From the NCBI GenBank assembly GCA_018660685.1, contig JABJJW010000010.1, forward strand, positions 62,001 through 126,000: a stretch of DNA of 64,000 nt. Reading direction: 5' to 3'. The position numbers and the translations under genes are program-made. The notes under the pieces were generated by a model. That model did not search any database and was not told the DNA's origin. It saw only the letters and a list, made by a program, of their open reading frames with translations. Numbering within the stretch: position 1 is the stretch's first letter; the number at the start of each line of letters is the position of its first letter. This DNA comes from Flavobacteriales bacterium. GTDB taxonomy: Bacteria > Bacteroidota > Bacteroidia > Flavobacteriales_G > Salibacteraceae. Below are positions 44,500 to 53,667 of this stretch, in pieces.

Positions 44500-46311
44500 A
44501 TGAATCGCGATAAACCCAAGACCAACCCAATAATTAACAGATCTAAATCTTCATTCTCGATACGCAGATCATTGGTCATGGTGATTTTATTTACTACCGC
44601 TCTGTGGTCATGCGAAAACGTGAGAATGCAGAAGGACTTAACCACAGTTTTTGAAGCTTCTGATTCCTTAGAGACAGCGACATACGATCAAGGAATAGCA
44701 TGGTGGAAAGACCTAGAAACCTCTTCTCCCTACGTTTCTTTGCAAAGCTTTGGGGAAACAGACATTGGCAAGCCCCTCCATCTCGTTGTCATTAATGCAG
44801 AACGGAATTTTAGTGCGGAGAAATTGCGGGACTCCAGTAAAACGGTCATTCTGATCAACAACGGAATTCACCCAGGCGAACCGGACGGAATCGACGCCTC
44901 CATGTTATTTGCGCGTGAATTGGTCATGGATGATGAATTTGAGGAGCGTTATCCCGATGTGATCATTGCCATCATTCCCTTCTATAATGTGGGTGGCGCC
45001 TTGAATAGAAACTGCTGCAGCCGAGCAAATCAAAATGGGCCAATGAGTTACGGCTTTAGGGGGAACGCAAAGAACCTTGACCTCAACCGCGACTTCATTA
45101 AATGTGATAGTAAGAACGCGAGAAGTTTTGTCAAGCTATTCAACGATTTGGACCCAGATGTTTATTTAGAAACGCATGTCAGCAATGGAGCCGACTATCC
45201 ATATACGATGACATATTTGATGTCTCAGCCAGACAAACTTTCCGAGCCTCAATCCGATGTTATGACTGGAGTATTTGAGAGTGGGCTTCTAGCGAAGATG
45301 AAAGCAGAAAATGACGACATGACTCCATATGTCAATCTTTTTGGAACTTCACCTGATTCAGGCTTCGCAACGTTTTATGATTCCCCAAGGTATTCTACCG
45401 GGTTTACAGCTTTACATAATTCGTTTGGACTTTTGACAGAAACTCACATGCTAAAGGAATTTAGCCAACGAGTGATGTCCACCCTGCGATTCATGAATTC
45501 CCTTGTAGAAATAGTACAGAAACATTCAAAGCCGATTCGTGATGCGCGAGATGCTGCCTTCACCAACCTCAAGGCTCAGAACACCTTTCCTCTTGATTGG
45601 GAAGTTGATTATGAGAGTCACAAGGATCTTACATTCCTAGGATACGCTGCGTACTATGACACAAGTGATGCAACTGGTCAACTCCAGCTTTATTACGACC
45701 AAGACTCGACTTGGGAAAGCATCATTCCTTACTACAATCGTCTCAAGCCCACTAATTCAATTCGATGTCCAGAATACTACCTGGTTCCCAAGTCGTGGAA
45801 TGATGTGATTGTGCGACTAGAGCTGAATGGCGTAGCCATGTCCTTGATGGAATCTGATACCGCCGTCGACTGTTCGGTTTATAGAATCAATGAGTTTGAA
45901 ACCTCGAAACAACCATACGAGGGCCATTATTATCATTCAAAAACGAGTACCGAAAGCCATGAATCGACCGTAGTAATGCGAGGAGGTGAATACTACTTGG
46001 TCAGCACTAATCAGAAATCTAAACGATTTATGATTGAGGTCTTGGAGCCCGCCGGTCCAGATTCCTATTTCAATTGGAATTTCTTTGATGAAATTCTCCA
46101 ACAAAAAGAATGGTTCAGTGCTTACGTTTTTGATAAGGAGGCAGCTCAGATGCTTGAGAAACGAGAGGTCAAGGAAAATCTTAAGAAGTTCATTTCTCAG
46201 AACCCTGCTCTGCGCGATAATGGATTTGCTCAACTTTATCATCTCTACAAGGAGAGCGACCACTATGAGCGTGATAGACATATGATCTACCCTGTGTTTA
46301 GAATTGAGTGA
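44500..46311 (+). CDS. M14 family metallocarboxypeptidase lipoprotein
   Basis: A predicted lipoprotein of about 603 residues from ATG 44500. The signal segment VILFTTALWSC ends in a lipobox, and ATG 44578 is an alternative start. The zinc motif HPGEPDG (HxxE) lies about 100 residues in. The third zinc ligand lies in LETHVSNGADYPY, and LLTETHMLKEF resembles the region of the catalytic glutamate. The C-terminal 250 residues form an additional, probably beta-rich domain. Likely a cell-surface exopeptidase. Its 3' end overlaps the recQ paralogue start by 8 nt. Confidence 0.88.
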   Translation: MNRDKPKTNPIINRSKSSFSIRRSLVMVILFTTALWSCENVRMQKDLTTVFEASDSLETATYDQGIAWWKDLETSSPYVSLQSFGETDIGKPLHLVVINAERNFSAEKLRDSSKTVILINNGIHPGEPDGIDASMLFARELVMDDEFEERYPDVIIAIIPFYNVGGALNRNCCSRANQNGPMSYGFRGNAKNLDLNRDFIKCDSKNARSFVKLFNDLDPDVYLETHVSNGADYPYTMTYLMSQPDKLSEPQSDVMTGVFESGLLAKMKAENDDMTPYVNLFGTSPDSGFATFYDSPRYSTGFTALHNSFGLLTETHMLKEFSQRVMSTLRFMNSLVEIVQKHSKPIRDARDAAFTNLKAQNTFPLDWEVDYESHKDLTFLGYAAYYDTSDATGQLQLYYDQDSTWESIIPYYNRLKPTNSIRCPEYYLVPKSWNDVIVRLELNGVAMSLMESDTAVDCSVYRINEFETSKQPYEGHYYHSKTSTESHESTVVMRGGEYYLVSTNQKSKRFMIEVLEPAGPDSYFNWNFFDEILQQKEWFSAYVFDKEAAQMLEKREVKENLKKFISQNPALRDNGFAQLYHLYKESDHYERDRHMIYPVFRIE

Positions 46312-48010
46312 ACCTGTTGATATACTCCGTTCGTATTGGGGTCATGATGGTTTCAGGCCTCTCCAATCTGATATTATTGATTCAGTCATAGATGGAAATG
46401 ACACGCTCGCTCTACTACCCACTGGTGGTGGGAAGTCAATTTGTTTTCAGGTACCAGCACTAGCACTTGAGGGAATCTGCATCGTTGTTTCTCCGCTAAT
46501 AGCGTTGATGAAGGATCAAGTCCAAAATCTCAAAGATCGAAACATAAAAGCCGTTTCAGTTACCTCCGAACTCGATCACAAACAGATTGATGCTCTTTTC
46601 GATCGTTGCATATATGAAGACATCAAATTCTTGTACTTATCGCCAGAAAGATTGAACACAGAACTTGCGAAGGTCCGGATAGCTCAAATGAACGTCGCCA
46701 TGATCGCGGTTGATGAAGCCCACTGCATTAGCGAATGGGGTTATGACTTCAGGCCTTCATATTTGAACATTGCGGCAATTCGCGAGATCATCCCCAATGC
46801 TCCGCTTATTGCGCTCACAGCAAGCGCTACCAATCCTGTGGTCAAGGATATTGCAGATAAGCTGCTTTTCAAACCGGGACATCGTGTATTTAGGAAGAGT
46901 TTTGCACGATCTAATCTAAGCTACCAAGTAAACTGGACGGAGAATAAGTTCAACAGAATTATCGAACTCGTCAGCAACCTTGAAGGAAGCGGAATAATCT
47001 ATATGCGTAATCGAAAAGGAACCCAACGAGTGAGTCAGGAGCTTCAAGAACGAGGTATCAGTATTGACTTCTACCATGCTGGATTAAGCACAGAAGAACG
47101 TTCTAAAAGACAGAGCGACTGGATGATGGGAAAACTTAAAATCATTGTCGCAACCAATGCTTTTGGAATGGGAATAGACAAGTCTGATGTACGGGTGGTC
47201 GTGCATCTGGATATTCCAGACACATTAGAAAACTATTATCAAGAATGCGGTCGCGCAGGCCGAGATGAACAAGATGCGCTTGCTATTTCCTTGCTCACCG
47301 AAAGAGACGTAGAATTCTACAAAAGCAGAATACTCGACTCTTTTCCTGAGATGAGCGTAATTAAAGATGTATACCAATCTCTAGGGAGTTTTTTTCAATT
47401 AGCTGTTGGAAGTGGTGAAGGAGAATCCTTCGTTTTTGACATTTCACAGTTCTCGGATCAATTCAGCTACAAGCCCAAGCTTGTGAGGAACTCCCTAAAG
47501 TTCTTAGAGCTCGACTCATTCATTCAAATAATTGAACATGCGAACCATCACTCAAGTGTGCAAATACTCAGTTCGCATGAACGTATTCGTAATCTGAAAG
47601 AAGGGAACGAAAAAGTCAGGCCACTACTTGAAGTGCTCTTACGCTCGTATGGAAGCCTTTTCGATGAGCCAACGAATATTTCTGAATGGCTGCTTGCAAA
47701 ACGATCTAGATGGCCCTTGGAGAAAGTTGAGAAGGTTTTAGAGTGGTTGTCAGCTTCAGGATACATCGATTACCAAGGAGCATCTTCGTTGCCGTTGATT
47801 AGATTCTTGACTGAACGCTTGTCAAAAGACAACATCAGCATCTCAGACAAACACTATAAGCTGAGAAAAAAGGTAATTGAAGAAAAAAGTAGGTCCGTTA
47901 TCCAATATTTAAGATCGGGCGATGAGTGCAGAAGTCAAATGATTCTGAAATACTTCGGAGAAACCAAACCCGTTAAATGTGGGAAATGCGATATCTGCCT
48001 GAATATATAG
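46304..48010 (+). CDS. Second RecQ-family DNA helicase (zinc type)
   Basis: A 568-residue RecQ helicase with a TTG start overlapping the peptidase stop. Motif I is LPTGGGKS, motif II DEAHCISEWGYDFRPSY, and motif VI QECGRAGRDEQDA. Unlike the RecQ at 135 it has the zinc-type cysteines at its extreme C-terminus (CRSQMILKYFGE...CGKCDIC) and no HRDC domain. In classic RecQ this zinc motif directly follows the helicase core; here it ends the protein after a winged-helix-like region. The next gene starts inside this gene, so the three genes 44500-49299 are one coupled unit. Confidence 0.92.
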   Translation: MSEPVDILRSYWGHDGFRPLQSDIIDSVIDGNDTLALLPTGGGKSICFQVPALALEGICIVVSPLIALMKDQVQNLKDRNIKAVSVTSELDHKQIDALFDRCIYEDIKFLYLSPERLNTELAKVRIAQMNVAMIAVDEAHCISEWGYDFRPSYLNIAAIREIIPNAPLIALTASATNPVVKDIADKLLFKPGHRVFRKSFARSNLSYQVNWTENKFNRIIELVSNLEGSGIIYMRNRKGTQRVSQELQERGISIDFYHAGLSTEERSKRQSDWMMGKLKIIVATNAFGMGIDKSDVRVVVHLDIPDTLENYYQECGRAGRDEQDALAISLLTERDVEFYKSRILDSFPEMSVIKDVYQSLGSFFQLAVGSGEGESFVFDISQFSDQFSYKPKLVRNSLKFLELDSFIQIIEHANHHSSVQILSSHERIRNLKEGNEKVRPLLEVLLRSYGSLFDEPTNISEWLLAKRSRWPLEKVEKVLEWLSASGYIDYQGASSLPLIRFLTERLSKDNISISDKHYKLRKKVIEEKSRSVIQYLRSGDECRSQMILKYFGETKPVKCGKCDICLNI

Positions 48011-49299
48011 CGGAGATAATCATCGCTGTGGTCATCGCGGCTGTTGCGATGCCTGGCTCAGCTCAAGTGCACCTTGATCATGTGGTCATTGCGGATAAAT
48101 CAACAGGTGAGCCTATTCCTTACGCCACATTAGTTTCACTATCAAGTTCTATAGGTTTTGTGAGTGATGAACTTGGCAAGATTGACTCCATACACTTTGA
48201 AGAAGCTGACTCGCTAGAAGCGCGCTCAATTGGTTACGAGAGCATTCGTTTTCCAGCAACGAGCATGAACTCTTTAGACATTGACCTCAAGCCTAAAATT
48301 CTGGAGCTTAATGAAGTGGTGATTCGACCCATTAACGCTTCTAGATATGTGCTTCAGGCTCTGGCAGAAGTCGCCACCAACTACTATGAAGATTCGTTTG
48401 CGACCACAAATTACTTTCTAGAAAGACTGACGGAAAATAGAAAGCTTTTGCTGAATACAGAGGCTTTCCTCGAAACAGTCCACCCTGATTATCAAGCAAC
48501 CAAGGATTCGTTCGAAATTCACATGATAGCTTCGAGGTCCGCTTCAAAGGACAAGCTCGAATTCATGCAAAAGGAACGGGACAAAGACGCGAGAAAGGAA
48601 ATTAAAGCAGCAGCTAAGGACGGTGAGGTATTGACCGCAGAGGAGCTCGAATTCGCATTCGAGCTAGGCCACCCTGCATACATTCTATACCTAGACCCAC
48701 TCCGGCATCCCAAAAGATCCATTCAAGTTAATGAAGACAACATCGATTTCTTGGACAGCTTAAATCATGAAGACTATGAGTTTTGGCATGGAAAACCGGT
48801 TGCTTTTGGCTCCCAAAGTCTAGTTGTCATTCACTTTGACCAAAGAGAGAAAGTGAAGAGATTAATGTTGACCGGCACCCTTTGGATAGATCAAGACACG
48901 AAGGCCTTTGTCAAAATTGCGTTTGGCTTGAGCAAAAAAGGAGAAAAGCATCTGATTCCAACCTATGCGAAAGCCGCACTCTGGGTTTATGGACTTTCTT
49001 ATGAGCTTTACGATGCTTGGGTTGAGTTCGATTATCGAACACTAAATGATCGGTGGTTACTATCGTCCGTTCGATTGAAAGCCGATCTCTTTTTAGAAAA
49101 GAGGCGTCTATTCTCTGAAAATGAAAAGGGTCGGTTCAAGTATGCTTGTGAAATGATAACGTCTCAGCATTTTGCCTTGCCTTATACTTTCAAGTCGCCC
49201 ACGCATTTCAAACCTGAAGAACGCCTTTCCGAACAATTGCTTGATGTGTCCGACAGTAAATGGAAGGAGCTTCAGCAGAATCGCAGAAGCTATCGTTGA
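47977..49299 (+). CDS. CarboxypepD_reg-like secreted protein
   Basis: A 440-residue protein starting inside the recQ paralogue (ATG 47977, or ATG 47986). A signal peptide ends at PGSAQ. Residues 30-105 form a carboxypeptidase regulatory-like beta-sandwich (IADKSTGEPIPYATLVSL...GYESIRF) followed by LELNEVVIRP, as found at the N-termini of TonB-dependent receptors and related envelope proteins. The remaining 330 residues look beta-rich with no recognised domain. It is not a full receptor, as no barrel of the right size is present. It overlaps the opposing reductase gene by 10 bp. Confidence 0.8.
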   Translation: MWEMRYLPEYIAEIIIAVVIAAVAMPGSAQVHLDHVVIADKSTGEPIPYATLVSLSSSIGFVSDELGKIDSIHFEEADSLEARSIGYESIRFPATSMNSLDIDLKPKILELNEVVIRPINASRYVLQALAEVATNYYEDSFATTNYFLERLTENRKLLLNTEAFLETVHPDYQATKDSFEIHMIASRSASKDKLEFMQKERDKDARKEIKAAAKDGEVLTAEELEFAFELGHPAYILYLDPLRHPKRSIQVNEDNIDFLDSLNHEDYEFWHGKPVAFGSQSLVVIHFDQREKVKRLMLTGTLWIDQDTKAFVKIAFGLSKKGEKHLIPTYAKAALWVYGLSYELYDAWVEFDYRTLNDRWLLSSVRLKADLFLEKRRLFSENEKGRFKYACEMITSQHFALPYTFKSPTHFKPEERLSEQLLDVSDSKWKELQQNRRSYR

Positions 49300-50291
49300 C
49301 TAAAGTCTACGACTACCCTTCCGGTTGTTTCTCCTTGAAGAATTAGATCCATCTGCTCTATAATTCCTTCTACCGGAATGAACGTTCCATAATCCTCAAG
49401 TCCATCGATCTTCCAATCTCCAGCCAACTTGGTCCATAATTCCTCCCGGAGAGCCATATCTGTCTCTGCAGAATCCACGCCCAGAATGTTGATTCCATTT
49501 AACAAAAACGGATACACGGTCATATTCAAGTCGTGGTTACCCACTAATCCACAAGCAGCCACGCTGCCCTTTCTACCACACGCTTTGACGCAGGTCGCGA
49601 GCGTGTTCCCACCAACGGTGTCAATAGCACCAGCCCATTTACTGCGCAACAACGGCCTGTTTGAGTCATCATTAGCATAAGACCGATCTTCAATTCGTTT
49701 TGCTCCTAAACTTCTGAGATGGTCGTGGGCGTTTGATTTACCTGTCGTTGCAATGACATCGTAACCTGCCTTCGCAAGAATTCCAACAGCCATGCTTCCG
49801 ACACCGCCAGTAGAACCAGTCACTAAAATTTCTCCCATTTCGGGGCTTTGACCAATCTTCTCCATCTTATACAAGCTCAGTGCTGCCGTGAATCCGGCGG
49901 TGCCATTGACCATCGCTTCCTTCAGTGACAACCCAGCTGGTTTAGGGACAACCCAATTTACAGGCACTCGAACATACTCTTGAAATCCACCAGAGGTATT
50001 CATGCCAAAATCATAACCAGTTACAATCACCTTGTCCCCGGGCTTGAATTTATCGGAGTTGCATTCTTCGACTATTCCACAAGCATCCACTCCAGGGGTA
50101 TGAGGGAATTCTCTGGTTATTCCTTTGTGACCAGATGCAGAAAGTGCATCCTTATAGTTCAGTGCAGCGAACGAAGTGCGAATCAACACTTCCCCTTCAG
50201 GTAGATCCGAGACGGCCTTCTTTTCGACGGCTCGTTGAAAGCTTCCATCTTCCTGCTCTCGGACCACTAATGATCTAAACTTCTTTTCCAT
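49290..50291 (-). CDS. YhdH/AcuI-type acryloyl-CoA reductase
   Basis: A medium-chain dehydrogenase/reductase of 333 residues of the YhdH/YhfP group. AcuI members reduce acryloyl-CoA to propionyl-CoA with NADPH. Visible are LNYKDALSASGHKGITREFPHTPGVDACG and the nucleotide-binding VTGSTGGVGSMAVGIL near residue 160. No zinc-site cysteine cluster is present. It lies 9 bp after acs, consistent with a short-chain acyl-CoA pathway. Confidence 0.9.
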   Translation of the reverse strand: MEKKFRSLVVREQEDGSFQRAVEKKAVSDLPEGEVLIRTSFAALNYKDALSASGHKGITREFPHTPGVDACGIVEECNSDKFKPGDKVIVTGYDFGMNTSGGFQEYVRVPVNWVVPKPAGLSLKEAMVNGTAGFTAALSLYKMEKIGQSPEMGEILVTGSTGGVGSMAVGILAKAGYDVIATTGKSNAHDHLRSLGAKRIEDRSYANDDSNRPLLRSKWAGAIDTVGGNTLATCVKACGRKGSVAACGLVGNHDLNMTVYPFLLNGINILGVDSAETDMALREELWTKLAGDWKIDGLEDYGTFIPVEGIIEQMDLILQGETTGRVVVDFSQR

Positions 50292-50300
50292 TTTGATTAA

Positions 50301-52196
50301 TTAAACAGCCCCAGATACAATGGATTCAACAACGGCCGGATCGAGCAATGTTGAGGTATCACCAAGGTTTGACGGATCACCTTCAGCAACTTTTCGCAAG
50401 ATCCTTCGCATAATTTTCCCTGACCTCGTCTTTGGAAGTCCAGCCACAAATTGAATTTTATCCGGTTTGGAAATGGGCCCAATCTCCTTAACGACCGTTG
50501 AAGTAATGGAAGCTCGTGCAGTGTCTTCATCCGCTGGCATGGACTCGCAAATGACATATGCGTAGATGCCTTGCCCTTTTATCTCATGTGGATAGCCGAC
50601 GACGGCTGACTCAATTACCGCAGGATCTTCGTTGATTGCGTTTTCGATTTCAGCAGTGCCAAACCGATGTCCAGAGACATTTATCACATCATCGACACGT
50701 CCGATGATTCTATACATCCCATTTCCATCTCTTCTCGCACCATCTCCAGTGAAGTACATGTCTGGATATGCTGCAAAGTAGGTCGTTCTACACCGTTCAT
50801 GATCGCCATAGGTGCTTCTTAGAATTCCTGGCCAGGGAAACTTCATGCATAGAAGTCCCTCTACTCCATTATCTTCAATTTCTTTCCCATCAGCGTCGAG
50901 CAAACATGGCTGAATGCCAGGAAGTGGATATCCAGCGAATGTTGATTGTTGAGGAGAGTGCCCACCTAATCCTGAAATCATGATTCCCCCGGTTTCCGTT
51001 TGCCACCATGTATCAACAATTGGCACAGAGCCCTTTCCGATCATTCGTTTATACCATTCCCAAGCTTCATGATTGATCGGTTCACCGACAGTACCAAGCA
51101 CTTTCAATGAGCTCAAATCTGCCTGATTTACAACACCTTCACCACACATCATTAAAGCTCTAATTGCGGTGGGTGCGGTATAAAATTGGTTGACTTTAAG
51201 TTTATCAACTACTTGCCAAAACCTACCTCCATCTGGCCACGTTGGAACGCCTTCAAACATCACCGTTGTTGCCGCATTTAGTAATGGTCCATAAACGATG
51301 TACGTGTGACCAGTAATCCATCCTATGTCAGCGGTACACCAATAAACATCATCCTGTTGGTATTGAAATACGTTCGCAAAGCTGTAACCCGCATAAACCA
51401 TGTAACCTCCACACGTATGAAGAACCCCTTTTGGCTTCCCTGTGCTTCCACTGGTATAAAGAATGAACAGGGGATCTTCGCTATCCATGCTTTCTGCCTC
51501 ACAGCGATCGCTTTGGGATGGAATTAAATCATCCCACCAGACATCTCTGGAATCATTCCAATTCACTGATTCATCGGTACACTTCTTCACCAAGACATTT
51601 TCAACACATTCACATTGCTCGAGTGCTGTATCTACAATTGACTTTATAGGAACTTGCTTAGCTCCTCTATACAAGCCGTCTGAGGTGATGACGAGGCTGC
51701 ATGTGGCATCATTGATTCTGTCTGCTAATGCTTGCGCAGAAAAACCTGCAAAGACTACAGAGTGGATCGCGCCAATCCTTGCACATGCAAGTACAGAAAT
51801 CGCCAACTCTGGAATCATTGGCATGTAGAGACAAATTCTATCTCCCTTCTTGGCCCCCAACTCTTTCAATGCATTGGCGGCTTTGCACACATCGGCATGC
51901 AGCTCACTATAGCTTAAGCGGACATTTTCTCTATCTGGAAAATTTGATTCCCAGATTATGGCTGTTTTATCCCCATTTGATTTGAGGTGTCGGTCTAAAC
52001 AGTTCTCGGTAATGTTGAGTTTCCCATTTAGGTACCACTTGACATCCGGATCACGGAAATTCCATTCAAGGGTTCTATCCCATTTTTGCTGCCAACTGTA
52101 GTGACCGGCAACCTCTGCCCAAAATCCTTCTGGATCTTCGACAGATCGGCTGTACACCTCTTTGTATTCTTCGAATGATTTTATCTGAAAATCCAT
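50301..52196 (-). CDS. acs: Acetyl-CoA synthetase
   Basis: An AMP-forming acyl-CoA synthetase of 631 residues that makes acetyl-CoA from acetate, ATP and CoA. The P-loop-like motif YTSGSTGKPKG, the A5 motif DTWWQTETGG, the hinge region GRVDDVINVSGHRFGTAEIE and the catalytic Lys in TRSGKIMRRIL are present. That lysine is the usual acetylation-controlled residue. The neighbouring AcuI-like gene leaves propionate or 3-hydroxypropionate as possible alternative substrates. It starts 5 bp after the TfoX gene. Confidence 0.95.
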   Translation of the reverse strand: MDFQIKSFEEYKEVYSRSVEDPEGFWAEVAGHYSWQQKWDRTLEWNFRDPDVKWYLNGKLNITENCLDRHLKSNGDKTAIIWESNFPDRENVRLSYSELHADVCKAANALKELGAKKGDRICLYMPMIPELAISVLACARIGAIHSVVFAGFSAQALADRINDATCSLVITSDGLYRGAKQVPIKSIVDTALEQCECVENVLVKKCTDESVNWNDSRDVWWDDLIPSQSDRCEAESMDSEDPLFILYTSGSTGKPKGVLHTCGGYMVYAGYSFANVFQYQQDDVYWCTADIGWITGHTYIVYGPLLNAATTVMFEGVPTWPDGGRFWQVVDKLKVNQFYTAPTAIRALMMCGEGVVNQADLSSLKVLGTVGEPINHEAWEWYKRMIGKGSVPIVDTWWQTETGGIMISGLGGHSPQQSTFAGYPLPGIQPCLLDADGKEIEDNGVEGLLCMKFPWPGILRSTYGDHERCRTTYFAAYPDMYFTGDGARRDGNGMYRIIGRVDDVINVSGHRFGTAEIENAINEDPAVIESAVVGYPHEIKGQGIYAYVICESMPADEDTARASITSTVVKEIGPISKPDKIQFVAGLPKTRSGKIMRRILRKVAEGDPSNLGDTSTLLDPAVVESIVSGAV

Positions 52197-52201
52197 GGTT
52201 A

Positions 52202-52525
52202 TTACTTGGATATTTTGATTGCGTGTTCAGCTCTCTCTAGAATAACGTCATGATTTTGCAGTACGGAATCAACAATGGAGAAATATGGCATGCGGCTTTG
52301 CTGCACGGCTCCTTCAGCCTCATACTTACTGCGCGTGTCATCATCAATTTTAAAATAGATCTGGCCCTTAGTGTCCACGATGCCGAACATTTTACCATCG
52401 TGAAAGACCCCATATCCTCCGAACATCTTTTTCGTGGAGATGCCTTCTATTCCTGCTAGTTTTTCGGTTAGCAATTGCTCACTTAACCCGGTGTCCCGAC
52501 TGTGCTTACTGCCTTTCTCTCCCAT
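52202..52525 (-). CDS. TfoX N-terminal domain protein
   Basis: A 107-residue protein consisting of the TfoX_N domain (KKMFGGYGVFHDGKMFGIV, then YFKIDDDTRSKYE). The TfoX C-terminal domain is absent, so a competence-regulator role as in Haemophilus cannot be assumed. It belongs to the 49-56 kb operon, with 19 bp to the DUF1801 gene upstream. Confidence 0.9.
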   Translation of the reverse strand: MGEKGSKHSRDTGLSEQLLTEKLAGIEGISTKKMFGGYGVFHDGKMFGIVDTKGQIYFKIDDDTRSKYEAEGAVQQSRMPYFSIVDSVLQNHDVILERAEHAIKISK

Positions 52526-52544
52526 TGGTTGAATTTCTCCAAAT

Positions 52545-52844
52545 CTAATAATGAGTGATCATCTCATTCAGAATGCTGTCGATTAATTCAATTTTTAAGT
52601 CTTCCGCAGGGTCAAACAGTAATATTTTGATTCGTTTTCGCCCATCATCGATCAACGCTGGATGATCGAGCATTCGCCCTTCCATCAGGCCGATGTAAGG
52701 CAGTCCTGAAGTCTTGTCTTTCCAGAAATAGCAGAAGTTCTTCCCTTTTAATACAAAGAATGGATTGCTGTATTTCCAGGCATCCTTCATTTCAGGATGC
52801 AGACTAAGAATATGCTTTCGAAGGTAGATGAGAGCACTTGCCAA
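52545..52844 (-). CDS. DUF1801 domain protein, 5' end in another frame
   Basis: The open frame from TTG 52844 gives 99 residues with the DUF1801 core (AWKYSNPFFVLKGKNFCYFW, then YIGLMEG...LDHPALIDDGRKRIK). Upstream the same frame reads FYDKQSEPLASALIYLRK, which fits the family N-terminus, but no ATG is available. In the frame one base away ATG 52897 begins MELNLSDLDRF. The two frames join exactly at a run of four T (52868-52865 on the minus strand): a fifth T would give MELNLSDLDRFYDKQSEPL, a natural DUF1801 start. The gene therefore carries a one-base deletion, or the assembly does. Function unknown. Confidence 0.85.
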   Translation of the reverse strand: MASALIYLRKHILSLHPEMKDAWKYSNPFFVLKGKNFCYFWKDKTSGLPYIGLMEGRMLDHPALIDDGRKRIKILLFDPAEDLKIELIDSILNEMITHY

Positions 52845-52897
52845 TGGCTCCGATTGCTTGTCATAAAACGATCTAGATCGCTAAGATTTAGCTCCAT
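52845..52897 (-). other. Frameshifted 5' end of the DUF1801 gene
   Basis: ATG 52897 overlaps the stop of the upstream RNA methyltransferase by 10 nt, which is the spacing expected for translational coupling. The frame changes at the TTTT run at 52865-52868. Confidence 0.6.
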
Positions 52898-53667
52898 GAC
52901 TTTAGATAAAGTACGATGCCAACGGCTACAGATAGATTTAAGCTATCAACAATCCCTTCCATTGGCAGCATAAATGCCTGGTCAGAATTCTCAATCCAGA
53001 AATCAGTCAATCCCTTTGATTCCGCACCAAAAACGAATGCAATTTTACGCGCTGTCTCGAGCTTAGAAAATTCAACAGAATTATTACCAATGGCAGCGGC
53101 ATATGTACTATGGTTGTTGTTTTGCAACCAAGCGAATGCCTCTTCATTCGAAGTAAAAACACATTTAATACCGAAGGTTGCGCCCCGACTATTCCGCAGA
53201 ACATTTGGATTGAATAAGTCGATCTCTGAATCGCAAACCATGATTTGATCGAAACCAGCAGCATCACAGGTTCTTAGAATTGCGCCTAGGTTGCCCGGCT
53301 TCTCTAATCCTTCCAGTACGACTACATTTTTGTTTGGATCCAAGTCGGTCAGCTTGTGAGACCAATCTTTTAAAACGAGGATGAAATTGTCTGGAACACA
53401 TTGATAGGCCAAATCATCAAACAGCGCTTTGTCCAGTTTAATTAGGTTGACATCCCCTACCAATTCTTGGACGTTGGCTTCGGAAATGTAACTCTCACAA
53501 AAAGCCGCAAGCTCGATTTGAGTACCGGAACTTATGGCGTGGTCCAATTCCGGTCGGCCTTCCATTAAAAAGAGATTCTCCTTTTTACGATTCTTGGATT
53601 TAGCCAGTGATTTTAGCCACTTGAACTTCGGATTTGAAAAACTACTTATTTGGAGGGTTTGACTCAC
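52888..53667 (-). CDS. TrmH/SpoU family RNA 2'-O-methyltransferase
   Basis: A SPOUT-class RNA methyltransferase of about 259 residues. GTG 53667 is chosen as start because it overlaps the upstream M48 stop as GTGA; a TTG at 53691 gives a longer frame. An N-terminal substrate-binding domain contains NRKKENLFLMEGRPEL. The SPOUT knot motifs are VLEGLEKPGNLGAILRTCDAAGF, FGAESKGL and DSLNLSVAVGIVLY. The target (tRNA or rRNA) cannot be assigned. Confidence 0.93.
   Translation of the reverse strand: MSQTLQISSFSNPKFKWLKSLAKSKNRKKENLFLMEGRPELDHAISSGTQIELAAFCESYISEANVQELVGDVNLIKLDKALFDDLAYQCVPDNFILVLKDWSHKLTDLDPNKNVVVLEGLEKPGNLGAILRTCDAAGFDQIMVCDSEIDLFNPNVLRNSRGATFGIKCVFTSNEEAFAWLQNNNHSTYAAAIGNNSVEFSKLETARKIAFVFGAESKGLTDFWIENSDQAFMLPMEGIVDSLNLSVAVGIVLYLKSWS

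Noticed and set aside
52865-52868. Programmed -1 frameshift in the DUF1801 gene
   Set aside because: Four T allow slippage, but there is no standard heptamer or obvious downstream pseudoknot; an indel is simpler.
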